Of a stretch of 64,000 nt of DNA, positions 56,280 through 64,000 are shown in pieces; the stretch's first letter is position 1, and the number at the start of each line of letters is the position of its first letter. Both the position numbers and the translations under genes were made by a program. A model generated the notes under the pieces. That model had not been told where the DNA came from and ran no database searches. It saw only the letters and a program-made list of their open reading frames with translations. Origin of the DNA: Cellulophaga baltica (GTDB lineage: Bacteria > Bacteroidota > Bacteroidia > Flavobacteriales > Flavobacteriaceae); NCBI RefSeq assembly GCF_018861125.1, contig NZ_JAHKQN010000020.1, forward strand, positions 125,828 through 189,827, read 5' to 3'.

Positions 56280-56825
56280 ATGAAAAAAATTATTGCAGTA
56301 ACAACATTATTAGTTTGTTTAGTATTTACTACTAACGCAAATGCACAGAAATTTAGCAGTTTAGACAAAAGTCCTTTAGATGCTGCTGCCTACCCAACAA
56401 GCTACAAAAAAGCTGAAAAAGTAGTAAAAGTAATTTATAGTAGACCACAACTTAAAGGACGTTCTGTTGCTGAGCTTGCTCCTGCAGGTGCGGTTTGGAG
56501 AACAGGTGCAAATGAATCTGTTGAAATAACTTTTTACAAAGACACTACATTTGGAAATAGCTTAGTTAAAGCTGGTACATATTCTTTATTCACAATACCT
56601 GGCGCTAAAGAGTGGACAATTATATTAAACTCTAAATTAAACCAATGGGGTGCTTATTCTTATGACGAAAGTGCTGATGTAATTAGAGTAAAAGGTACGG
56701 TTAGTTCTGGCGCCGATTCTCTTGAAGCTTTTTCTATTGCTTTTAATGAAGAAGGTAATGGTGCTGCTTTAGTTTTAGGATGGGGAACTGTTAGAGTTTC
56801 TGTCCCTGTAGCGACTAAAATGTAA
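56280..56825 (+). CDS. DUF2911 secreted protein
   Basis: A 181-residue exported protein. A signal peptide (1-23, ending TNANAQ) precedes one DUF2911 domain with the features YSRPQLKGRS, GAVWRTGANESVEITFYKD and VKAGTYSLFTIPGAKEWTIILN. The family is widespread in Bacteroidota and has no known function; it forms a small beta fold. The gene stands alone, divergent from asnB, with a strong terminator downstream. Confidence 0.9.
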   Translation: MKKIIAVTTLLVCLVFTTNANAQKFSSLDKSPLDAAAYPTSYKKAEKVVKVIYSRPQLKGRSVAELAPAGAVWRTGANESVEITFYKDTTFGNSLVKAGTYSLFTIPGAKEWTIILNSKLNQWGAYSYDESADVIRVKGTVSSGADSLEAFSIAFNEEGNGAALVLGWGTVRVSVPVATKM

Positions 56826-56847
56826 TAGCATTACACCTATAAACATC

Positions 56848-56875
56848 AAAACCCGAAGTACTTACTTCGGGTTTT
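56848..56875 (+). terminator. terminator after the DUF2911 gene
   Basis: A 13-bp stem (AAAACCCGAAGTA / TACTTCGGGTTTT) with a 2-nt centre, followed by a T-tract. Confidence 0.85.
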
Positions 56876-56936
56876 TTAATATAAAAGTATTACTATCATC
56901 ACTTTTAAAAGAGATATAGTGTTTACATTTGTTATT

Positions 56937-59195
56937 ATGTTAAAGGAATATTTAAAGGCTATTACTTTATTTCTTAAAAGCTCTAACCTCTACCGAGGTA
57001 TAGTGCAAACTATAGCTGTAATTACACCATTAATTGCTTTTTATTTTTTTAGCGATATTACCTATGCAATACCTATTGCTATTGGTGTTTTTTTAAATGC
57101 TCCTGGCAATATACCCGGCACACTTAAAAGAAAAACTCTTTCTACTTTAGTGAGTATTACACTTACTATGATTGTGACTGTTCTCGTCTCTTTTTCACAA
57201 GTCCATTTTGCTTTATTAATTGCCACTTTGGCTGTACTTACATTTTTTATTTCTTTAATATCTGCTTACGGATTTAGGGGGTCATTAATCGCATTTTCGG
57301 GTTTATTAGCCATTGTATTAACACTTGCTAATAATATATCTGGTAATGCAATATGGGTTCATACCGGATTAATTGGCGTTGGTGGGCTTTGGTTTTTACT
57401 CGTTCTATTTATTTTTCATTGGATAGCACCAAAAAAAGACGAAGACCAATTAATTTCTGAGACATTATACCTAACAGGTAGTTACTTAAAAATTAGAGGT
57501 AAACTATTGCTTAAAAAAACTAAAAGAGATAAACTTTTAGTTGAAATATTAAAAATACAAACACAGCTTAATGAAAAGCACGAAGTTTTAAGAGAGCTTC
57601 TTTTAAGTGAACGAACAAAAGTTGGCCGAACACACTTTGATGAAAAACGTGTATTGATATTTATATCTCTTATTGACATTCTTGAATTAGCTCTTGCCAA
57701 TACATTTGATTATACTAAAATTGATACTATCGTAAATGACAAACATCTTTTAAAAGAGTTTAAAAAATTGAATTTAACAATGGGAAAACACCTGCAAGTG
57801 TTATCTGAAAAGTTAATCAATAAAAAAAAGGTGCAAAGTAAAACAGAACTTTTAGATGGATTAAGTCTTGTAGAGAAATCAATTGAAAATTACAAAAAAT
57901 CAAATGACCTGACTGACTCTACACAACGAAGAGAGGCTATTATAATACTTAGAAATTTATTTGATTATCAAGCACAACAAATAGCAAAAGTTCGTGCCAT
58001 AAGACGCGTAATGAATAATGTTAATGGAGCTAAAAAAGTAAAACTTAAAACAAACGAAGCTTCCCAATTTATAACTCCGGAAGAATACAGTTTAAATATT
58101 TTAGCAGAACACTTTAATATCAACTCCCCTATTTTTAGACATGCACTGCGGTTAACTATTACTGTACTTATTGGTTTTTGCTTCGGAACCTTGGTTGGCC
58201 TTAAAAACCCATATTGGATTGTATTAACATTAATTGTTTTAATGCGACCAAGTTACGGACTAACAAAAGAGCGTTCTATTAATAGAATTGTGGGTACAAT
58301 TATTGGCGCTTGTTTTGCTAGTATAATTATTTTTATCACCTCCAATACTATTGTATATATGGTTTTGGCGACGTTATCACTAACTATTGCTTTAGGGTTA
58401 ATACAACAAAGCTACAGGTCTGCTGCTGCTTTTATTACTATAAATGTGATTTTTTTATATGCTTTGATTGAACAAGATAGCTTAGCTGTAATTCAATTTA
58501 GAGTGATTGACACAGCAATTGGTGCTACACTCGCAATACTTGCAAATTATTTGATTTGGCCAACATGGGAGTATATGAACTTAAACCCTATTCTTATTGA
58601 AACAATTCAAAAAAACAAAGTTTATTTACAAGCGATAAAAGAAATTTACCACACCAAAAAAATTAATAATTTAAATTACAAAGTACCTAGAAAAGAAGCT
58701 TTTTTAGCAATTAGTAATTTAAATGCTGCTTTTCAACGCATGACACAAGACCCAAAATCTAAACAGAAAGAAATGGGCCTTATTTATGAAATAGTAACTC
58801 TTAATAACACTTTTGTATCTGCATTAGCATCCATGGGAAGCTTTATCCAAAATCATGAAACCACATCATCAAGCGCCAATTTTAATGCTTTTATTTTACA
58901 CATTGAAAATCAATTAGAAAATACTGAGACGTTATTAAACAAAGACAAAACCGCAGTAATTAAAGAACATTTAAATATTGACACTGCTCAAAAAGCGCTG
59001 AAAAATTCATACACCAGACTATCAAAACTTAGAGATAAAGAAATTGAAGCAGGTAAAATTGTTATTGATAAAAAAATGCGCCTTTATTTACAAGAAGCGC
59101 ATTTAATTCAAACCCAGTTGAACTGGTTAAAAGTGTTATCAGAAGATATTCAAAAATCTACTAAAAAGTATGTAAACATGTTTGAAACCAAATAA
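56937..59195 (+). CDS. FUSC/YccS-family membrane protein
   Basis: A 752-residue inner-membrane protein. I chose the ATG at 56937 over the earlier GTG because MLKEYLKAITLFLKSSNLYRGI is the expected start. Two blocks of about six helices (about 20-170 and 395-535) are separated by a soluble helical domain (about 175-390), and a long helical C-terminal tail follows, which is the YccS/FUSC architecture. The motif MRPSYGLTKERSINRIVGTIIGA near 430-455 is typical. Relatives are linked to export of aromatic acids, but the substrate here is unknown. Its stop is 1 bp from that of the convergent amidohydrolase gene. Confidence 0.88.
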   Translation: MLKEYLKAITLFLKSSNLYRGIVQTIAVITPLIAFYFFSDITYAIPIAIGVFLNAPGNIPGTLKRKTLSTLVSITLTMIVTVLVSFSQVHFALLIATLAVLTFFISLISAYGFRGSLIAFSGLLAIVLTLANNISGNAIWVHTGLIGVGGLWFLLVLFIFHWIAPKKDEDQLISETLYLTGSYLKIRGKLLLKKTKRDKLLVEILKIQTQLNEKHEVLRELLLSERTKVGRTHFDEKRVLIFISLIDILELALANTFDYTKIDTIVNDKHLLKEFKKLNLTMGKHLQVLSEKLINKKKVQSKTELLDGLSLVEKSIENYKKSNDLTDSTQRREAIIILRNLFDYQAQQIAKVRAIRRVMNNVNGAKKVKLKTNEASQFITPEEYSLNILAEHFNINSPIFRHALRLTITVLIGFCFGTLVGLKNPYWIVLTLIVLMRPSYGLTKERSINRIVGTIIGACFASIIIFITSNTIVYMVLATLSLTIALGLIQQSYRSAAAFITINVIFLYALIEQDSLAVIQFRVIDTAIGATLAILANYLIWPTWEYMNLNPILIETIQKNKVYLQAIKEIYHTKKINNLNYKVPRKEAFLAISNLNAAFQRMTQDPKSKQKEMGLIYEIVTLNNTFVSALASMGSFIQNHETTSSSANFNAFILHIENQLENTETLLNKDKTAVIKEHLNIDTAQKALKNSYTRLSKLRDKEIEAGKIVIDKKMRLYLQEAHLIQTQLNWLKVLSEDIQKSTKKYVNMFETK

Positions 59196-59196
59196 A

Positions 59197-60816
59197 CTAT
59201 TTTACCTTTTTACCTGATATATATACAGAAGTTGCTTTTACATGTGCTGTTTCTTCATCAGGTATTGCCATAATATCTTTATCAAGAACCGTAAAATCAG
59301 CAAGCTTACCAACTTCAATACTTCCTTTTTCATCCTCTTCAAAATTGCTATACGCTGCCCAAATGGTCATTCCTTTTAAAGTCTCTTCTCTTGTTAATGC
59401 ATTTTCAGACTGAAAACCACCTTCTGGATAATTTTCTATGTCTTGCCTAGCAACTGCGGCGTGAAAAGTTAAAAATGGACTTACTTGTTCTACAGGGAAA
59501 TCTGTACCTAACGCAATAATTCCTGCTTTATCTAATAAAGTTTTAAAAGCATAAGCACCTGACATTCTGCTTGCTCCCAATCTATCTTCTGCCCAATACA
59601 TATCACTAGTTGCATGTGTTGGCTGTACTGATGGTATAATTCCTTCTTTAAAATAATCAAAATCTAGCGTATCTAAAATCTGTGCATGCTCTACTTTCCA
59701 CCTTCTATCATTAGTACCTTTTAATGCATTCTTATAAGCTTTTAAAACTACTACATTTGCAGAATCACCTATTGCATGTGTATTCATTTGAAAATCGGTA
59801 GTTGCAATTCTGTTTGCTAAATTCTCAATTTCATCAACCGGTGTTACCATCGCACCAAAATGATTATCGTGATCCGAATACGATTTTTTCAATACAGCTC
59901 CTCTTGAACCTAGAGCACCATCACCATATACTTTTACAGATCTTACATTTAGTTTTTCGGTTTTAACAATTCCCTTATTTAAGTAATAGTCCAAATTTTC
60001 AGGATAATTAGATACCATTGCGTAAATACGAATTTTCAAATCTCCTGCTTGCTGTAGACTATCAATTAACTCAATAGTTTCTCTTGACAATCCTGCATCG
60101 TTAACCGTTGTTAATCCATTTTCAATAGAAATTCGTTCTGCATCTTTTAATGCATCAATCATTGTTTGTTTAGAGGGCTCTGGAATTATAGCGTCTACAA
60201 GTGACATTGGTCCATCAACAATAATACCCGTTAATTTTCCGTCGATTTTATAAATTTCACCACCAACAGCTTCAGTTTTTAATGTTATACCTGCTAAATC
60301 TAATGTTTTCTGATTCACTAAATATGCATGACCATCAATACGCTCAATCGCAATTGGAGTATCAGGAAAAATAGAGTCCAAGTCTCTTTTAGTAGGGAAT
60401 TCTTTTACCTCCCAATCATTTTGATCCCATCCGCGACCGTAAATAAATTCTTTTTTGTTTTTATCTTGAAAAGCTACAATACTATCAACTACAGCTGAAA
60501 AACTGGTAGTTCCTTCTAAATTAACTGCTTGTTGATTCAATCCCAATCTATAAAAATGACAATGCGCATCTATTAAACCAGGCACTATTGTTTTACCCTT
60601 AGCATCAAATTTTTCTGAAGCTTCATATTTCTTTAATAATTCATCGCTAGTACCAACTGCAATGAAATTACCATCTTTTACGGCAAATGATTCGGTTTTT
60701 GAAAACCCATTATCAACCGTGTATACATTTGCATTCACTACAATTAAATCTACTTTTTCTTTTGGTGTTTCACATGCCATAAGGCAAATAGCTATCGCTA
60801 TTATTAGTTTTTTCAT
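59197..60816 (-). CDS. YtcJ-like amidohydrolase lipoprotein
   Basis: A 539-residue amidohydrolase. A lipoprotein signal (Cys15, ICLMAC) precedes a metal-dependent TIM-barrel of the amidohydrolase_3 family: the HxH metal motif at His85/His87 (LIDAHCHFYRLG), then MNTHAIGDSANVV with a second His, KVEHAQIL, and ALGTDFPV with the metal Asp. It probably cleaves an N-acyl or amide bond of a small compound in the periplasm or at the cell surface. The substrate cannot be told. It has no cotranscribed neighbour. Confidence 0.9.
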   Translation of the reverse strand: MKKLIIAIAICLMACETPKEKVDLIVVNANVYTVDNGFSKTESFAVKDGNFIAVGTSDELLKKYEASEKFDAKGKTIVPGLIDAHCHFYRLGLNQQAVNLEGTTSFSAVVDSIVAFQDKNKKEFIYGRGWDQNDWEVKEFPTKRDLDSIFPDTPIAIERIDGHAYLVNQKTLDLAGITLKTEAVGGEIYKIDGKLTGIIVDGPMSLVDAIIPEPSKQTMIDALKDAERISIENGLTTVNDAGLSRETIELIDSLQQAGDLKIRIYAMVSNYPENLDYYLNKGIVKTEKLNVRSVKVYGDGALGSRGAVLKKSYSDHDNHFGAMVTPVDEIENLANRIATTDFQMNTHAIGDSANVVVLKAYKNALKGTNDRRWKVEHAQILDTLDFDYFKEGIIPSVQPTHATSDMYWAEDRLGASRMSGAYAFKTLLDKAGIIALGTDFPVEQVSPFLTFHAAVARQDIENYPEGGFQSENALTREETLKGMTIWAAYSNFEEDEKGSIEVGKLADFTVLDKDIMAIPDEETAHVKATSVYISGKKVK

Positions 60817-60934
60817 TAATAGAATTGATCTTTTATTACTAAATATTTATAAGTACAAATTACAACAAGTAAGCAATACTTGCAATTTCGATTTTAGAAC
60901 TATAACAGCGACATTTATAAAATGCTTTTAATTA

Positions 60935-60942
60935 AGTTTGCA
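60935..60942 (+). promoter_or_regulatory. -7 promoter element of the ABC-F gene
   Basis: TAAGTTTG matches TAnnTTTG and lies 17 bp before the start codon. The -33 region is poor. Confidence 0.4.
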
Positions 60943-60959
60943 ATTCTAAAATTTTAAAT

Positions 60960-62594
60960 ATGATTTCTGTAGATAATATTGCGGTAGAGTTTAGTGGTGA
61001 CACACTTTTTAGTGATGTTTCATTTGTTATAAACGAAACAGACAAGATTGCCTTAATGGGTAAAAATGGAGCTGGAAAATCTACTATGATGAAAATTATC
61101 GCAGGAGTTCAAAAAGCAACTCGTGGTAATATCCGTTTCCCAAAAGAAGCTGTTATTGCTTATTTACCACAACATTTATTAACTGAAGATAATTGTACTG
61201 TTTTTGAAGAGGCTTCTAAAGCTTTTGCTCAAGTTTTTGAAATGAAAGCTGAAATGGATGACTTAAACAAACAGTTAGAAACCAGAACTGATTATGAGTC
61301 TGACCAATACATGTCACTTATTCAGCGTGTATCTGACTTGGGTGAAAAATACTATGCTTTAGAAGACATAAATTATGAAGCTGAAGTTGAAAAAGCTTTA
61401 GGTGGCTTAGGTTTTAAACGCAAAGATTTTCATAGACAAACGAGTGAATTTAGTGGTGGTTGGCGTATGCGTATTGAGCTTACCAAAATACTTTTACAAA
61501 AACCCGATTTAATTTTATTAGATGAGCCTACTAACCACGTAGATATTGAATCCGTAATATGGCTTGAAGATTTTTTATTAAACAAAGCTAAAGCTGTAGT
61601 AGTTATCTCTCACGATAAAACATTTATTGATAATATTACCAACCGTACTATTGAGGTAACTATGGGTCGTATTTATGACTATAAAGCAAACTATTCACAT
61701 TATTTACAATTGCGTGAAGACCGCCGTAGTCATCAAATAAAAGCATACCAAGAACAACAGAAATTTATTGCAGACAACCAAGCGTTTATAGACCGTTTTA
61801 AAGGCACCTACTCTAAAACCAATCAAGTAACATCACGTGAGCGTATGCTTGAGAAGTTAGAGATCATTGAAATTGATGAAATAGACAATTCATCATTACG
61901 CTTAAAATTTCCACCAGCACAGCGCTCTGGCGATTACCCTGTTACTGCCACAGATTTATCTAAAAATTACGGGGACCATGTCGTTTTTAAAAATGCAAAC
62001 ATGAGTATTTCTCGCGGAGAGAAAGTATCGTTTGTAGGTAGAAATGGTGAAGGAAAGTCAACCATGATAAAAGCTATTATGGGCGAAATACCATTTGATG
62101 GAACATGCGAACTTGGTCACAATGTTAAAGTAGGATATTTTGCCCAGAATCAAGCGTCACTTTTAGATCCTGATTTAACCGTTTTTCAAACGGTAGACGA
62201 AGTTGCAAAAGGTGATATTAGAACCCAAATAAAAAATATTTTGGGGAGATTTATGTTTGGCGGTGAAGACATTGAGAAAAAAGTAAGCGTGCTTTCTGGT
62301 GGAGAAAAAACAAGATTAGCTATGGTTAAATTATTGCTTAAACCTGTGAACCTATTAATACTTGATGAGCCTACTAACCATTTAGATTTAAAGTCAAAAG
62401 ATGTTTTAAAAGAAGCACTGTTAGATTTTGATGGCACTCTAATACTAGTTTCTCACGATAGGGACTTTTTGCAAGGTTTATCACAAAAAGTATTTGAATT
62501 TAAAGACAAACGTGTTATTGAACATTTTGAAACTATTGATGCCTTCTTAAAAAGAAACCGCATCGAGAATTTAAAAGAAATAGATTTAAATTAA
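60960..62594 (+). CDS. ABC-F family ATPase
   Basis: A 544-residue soluble protein with two ATP-binding domains joined by a charged linker, the ABC-F design. Domain 1: Walker A GKNGAGKST (34-42), signature SGGWRMRIEL, Walker B LILLDEPTNH. Domain 2: Walker A GRNGEGKST, signature SGGEKTRLAM, Walker B LLILDEPTNH. It has no membrane segment. ABC-F proteins bind the ribosome and act in translation (EttA, YbiT and relatives) or give antibiotic protection; the length and linker fit the YbiT-like housekeeping group best. It shares a bidirectional hairpin with the OmpA-family gene. Confidence 0.92.
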   Translation: MISVDNIAVEFSGDTLFSDVSFVINETDKIALMGKNGAGKSTMMKIIAGVQKATRGNIRFPKEAVIAYLPQHLLTEDNCTVFEEASKAFAQVFEMKAEMDDLNKQLETRTDYESDQYMSLIQRVSDLGEKYYALEDINYEAEVEKALGGLGFKRKDFHRQTSEFSGGWRMRIELTKILLQKPDLILLDEPTNHVDIESVIWLEDFLLNKAKAVVVISHDKTFIDNITNRTIEVTMGRIYDYKANYSHYLQLREDRRSHQIKAYQEQQKFIADNQAFIDRFKGTYSKTNQVTSRERMLEKLEIIEIDEIDNSSLRLKFPPAQRSGDYPVTATDLSKNYGDHVVFKNANMSISRGEKVSFVGRNGEGKSTMIKAIMGEIPFDGTCELGHNVKVGYFAQNQASLLDPDLTVFQTVDEVAKGDIRTQIKNILGRFMFGGEDIEKKVSVLSGGEKTRLAMVKLLLKPVNLLILDEPTNHLDLKSKDVLKEALLDFDGTLILVSHDRDFLQGLSQKVFEFKDKRVIEHFETIDAFLKRNRIENLKEIDLN

Positions 62595-62632
62595 CTAATA
62601 AGCCCAAACAATTATGTTTGGGCTTATTAGTT
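62593..62632. terminator. bidirectional terminator between the ABC-F and OmpA-family genes
   Basis: An 18-bp perfect stem (AACTAATAAGCCCAAACA / TGTTTGGGCTTATTAGTT) with a 4-nt loop, overlapping the last two bases of the ABC-F stop. T-rich flanks on both sides fit convergent termination. Confidence 0.8.
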
Positions 62633-62654
62633 AGTTTAACATTATAATTAGTGA

Positions 62655-63758
62655 TTATTTTTCTAAAGTAGAACTTGCATAATTGTCTGTATAACTTTCA
62701 GATACAACAAACTCAACTCTTCGGTTTTTTAATTTTCCCTCTCTAGTTCTATTATTTGCTATCGGCTCAGAATCTCCAAAACCTTTGTATTGCACGCGGT
62801 TCCTATTCAGACCATTTTCAATTAAAAATGAAGCTACAGATTTTGCTCTTTTCTCAGACAATACTTTGTTGGCATATGTATTTCCCACAGCATCTGTATG
62901 ACCATAAACAAATATATTTTTTTCAGGAAAAGCTTTTAAATAAAGTAATACTCTTTTTAATTGCTCATTATTTTCACAATCAACAATTGCTTCATTTTGT
63001 TTAAATAAAAGATTATCAACTACATATTTCTGATCCCAATTTATTGGTTCATCTTCTTGTAATGAAACCATATCTAAAAAATAATAAGCAGCCTTTCTAG
63101 GTGCATTTATAATTTTAAGCCTTCTAGTTTTTACATTAGATCTAAAATTGCCAATGGTCATATAATTTTCAGTACCATTAGCAACATAAACTGCAGATAC
63201 TTCTTGCCAACCATCAGACTTTGTGTATAAATTATACTCTGGAATTGCTACTATTTTTGCTTCGTAACTGCTAGCCAGTTGTTTTACATCAATAAATTTA
63301 GAACTGTTTTGATCTAGTGCCTTCTGAGTAAACAACACATCAAATTCATCAACTGCAAATTCAGTTTTTTCAGCTCTACTCACCATAAAAGAAACAATAT
63401 AAGTTTTTCCTTTTATTAATGGCTTTTTAATTTTTGTAGAAAGATATTCTCTATAATCATTCTCAGCAAATAAATATATTCCTGCATAAACATCGCCATC
63501 ATAAGCTTCTTGATTACCAATAAAATTATTACCTGTTGGCACAACGTTACTACAAGCACTAAAACTATCTGTACTACCTTTTGAGGCGTTCAACCAGTTA
63601 TTTGTAATTTCATCAAATGCCCCAATCTTATTCGGACATTTATCTAAATTTTCAAAACTAGGATTATTAATCAAATTTTGAGAATTCCCGTAGGTTGCTG
63701 CTAATAAAAAAAATCCTAACAAAATAAATGAACGTGTCACTATTGTAAAAATTTTCAT
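62655..63758 (-). CDS. OmpA-family protein with N-terminal carbohydrate-binding-like domain
   Basis: A 367-residue protein. The start is set at MKIFTIVTRSFILLGFF, which gives a signal peptide ending near YGNSQ; the extra upstream residues do not form part of it. The N-terminal domain (about 25-235) begins with LINNPSFENLDKCP, a motif of jelly-roll binding domains in Bacteroidota. The C-terminal OmpA domain (about 255-355) has FVYGHTDAVGNTYANKVLSEKRA and RNRVQYKGFGDSEP, which bind peptidoglycan. The protein probably links a surface or periplasmic ligand to the cell wall. Confidence 0.88.
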   Translation of the reverse strand: MKIFTIVTRSFILLGFFLLAATYGNSQNLINNPSFENLDKCPNKIGAFDEITNNWLNASKGSTDSFSACSNVVPTGNNFIGNQEAYDGDVYAGIYLFAENDYREYLSTKIKKPLIKGKTYIVSFMVSRAEKTEFAVDEFDVLFTQKALDQNSSKFIDVKQLASSYEAKIVAIPEYNLYTKSDGWQEVSAVYVANGTENYMTIGNFRSNVKTRRLKIINAPRKAAYYFLDMVSLQEDEPINWDQKYVVDNLLFKQNEAIVDCENNEQLKRVLLYLKAFPEKNIFVYGHTDAVGNTYANKVLSEKRAKSVASFLIENGLNRNRVQYKGFGDSEPIANNRTREGKLKNRRVEFVVSESYTDNYASSTLEK

Positions 63759-63937
63759 AGTTGGTTTGGTTAATTTGGTTTTCACAGAAATTTTAACGGA
63801 AGGTATTTTATAAAATTGCAGTAAAAATTTCACTTTTTTTTCCAAAAAAAGGTGTAAATCATCCGTAAGGCTTTATTTTTAAGCATTTTAAAAAAATATA
63901 GAAAACTGAAAATAATTATAAAAAACTGAAATTTAAA

Positions 63938-63945
63938 TATTTTTG
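63938..63945 (+). promoter_or_regulatory. -7 promoter element of a gene that starts at the window edge
   Basis: TATTTTTG matches TAnnTTTG and lies 26 bp before the ATG at 63972. No -33 box is visible. Confidence 0.3.
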
Positions 63946-63971
63946 TAATACTATACTTACGTAAATATTCG

Positions 63972-64000
63972 ATGAATAGCATAAAAGAAAAGTTGAAACC
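63972..64000 (+). CDS. possible start of a gene running off the right edge
   Basis: Nine codons (MNSIKEKLK) are open from an ATG to the window end, downstream of a TAnnTTTG box and divergent from the OmpA-family gene. The position fits the start of a new transcript, but the stretch is too short to identify or to prove it is coding. Confidence 0.35.

Noticed and set aside
1..64000. CRISPR arrays, insertion sequences, prophage or toxin-antitoxin modules
   Set aside because: Looked for regularly spaced repeats, transposase or integrase motifs and small paired genes; none were seen.

Overview
This window comes from a member of the Bacteroidota, most likely a marine Flavobacteriaceae. The evidence is an AT-rich genome, a SusC/SusD pair, type IX secretion type B C-terminal domains, a SecDF fusion, DUF4293/DUF1599/DUF6588 family proteins, archaeal/eukaryote-type prolyl-tRNA synthetase, and promoters of the Bacteroidota form (TTG, 19-21 nt, TAnnTTTG) instead of sigma70 boxes. 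Several genes start with TTG. The genus cannot be fixed from the sequence alone. No prophage, insertion sequence, CRISPR array or rRNA operon was seen, and most of the window is core chromosome.

Layout. 1-6.4 kb (minus strand): the start of a SusD-type lipoprotein, its SusC partner, and a membrane-spanning propeller/Y_Y_Y/LuxR-type regulator that probably senses the ligand of this uptake system. 6.4-18.3 kb: core genes clpS, prmA, tpiA, a DoxX/MauE-like membrane protein and a DUF1599 protein on the minus strand, divergent from folP-cdaA, followed by an ABC exporter with truA, a phosphodiesterase, an unrecognised secreted protein and a DUF4293 protein. A secreted M57-like metalloprotease lipoprotein sits between prmA and clpS. 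18.4-23.8 kb: rho with a long disordered basic insert, then a small accessory stretch of lipoproteins and membrane proteins, including a lipase-like protein.

23.8-32 kb: rpsT, two identical tRNA-Glu genes, proS, an unusual Tyr/Asn/Trp- and Ser/Arg-rich lipoprotein, a FadL-like porin and two paralogous T9SS cargo proteins. 32-41 kb: folE-cysS, an AraC regulator divergent from an aldehyde dehydrogenase-DUF779 pair, and a yidD-lgt-DUF192-GNAT-ABC ATPase run. 41-51 kb: an OmpR-type two-component system preceded by a direct repeat, secDF, mdh, a small lipoprotein, and a second histidine kinase with a stand-alone receiver. 51-64 kb: a DUF6588 protein, gyrB, asnB divergent from a DUF2911 protein across two strong palindromes, an FUSC membrane protein, an amidohydrolase lipoprotein, an ABC-F ATPase and an OmpA-family protein.

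Working together: folate synthesis appears twice (folE; folP beside DUF1599). Envelope biogenesis is well represented (yidD, lgt, secDF, OmpA, FadL-like, T9SS cargo). Gene ends are marked by many stem-loops with U-tracts, but three convergent pairs abut or overlap with no terminator between them. I found no clearly new multi-gene system. The best leads are regulatory DNA (the asnB/DUF2911 palindromes, the 11-bp-period repeat before the two-component operon, the aldehyde dehydrogenase/AraC intergenic region), the AldDH-DUF779 pair, the half-degenerate twin ABC ATPase, and the RS-rich lipoprotein.
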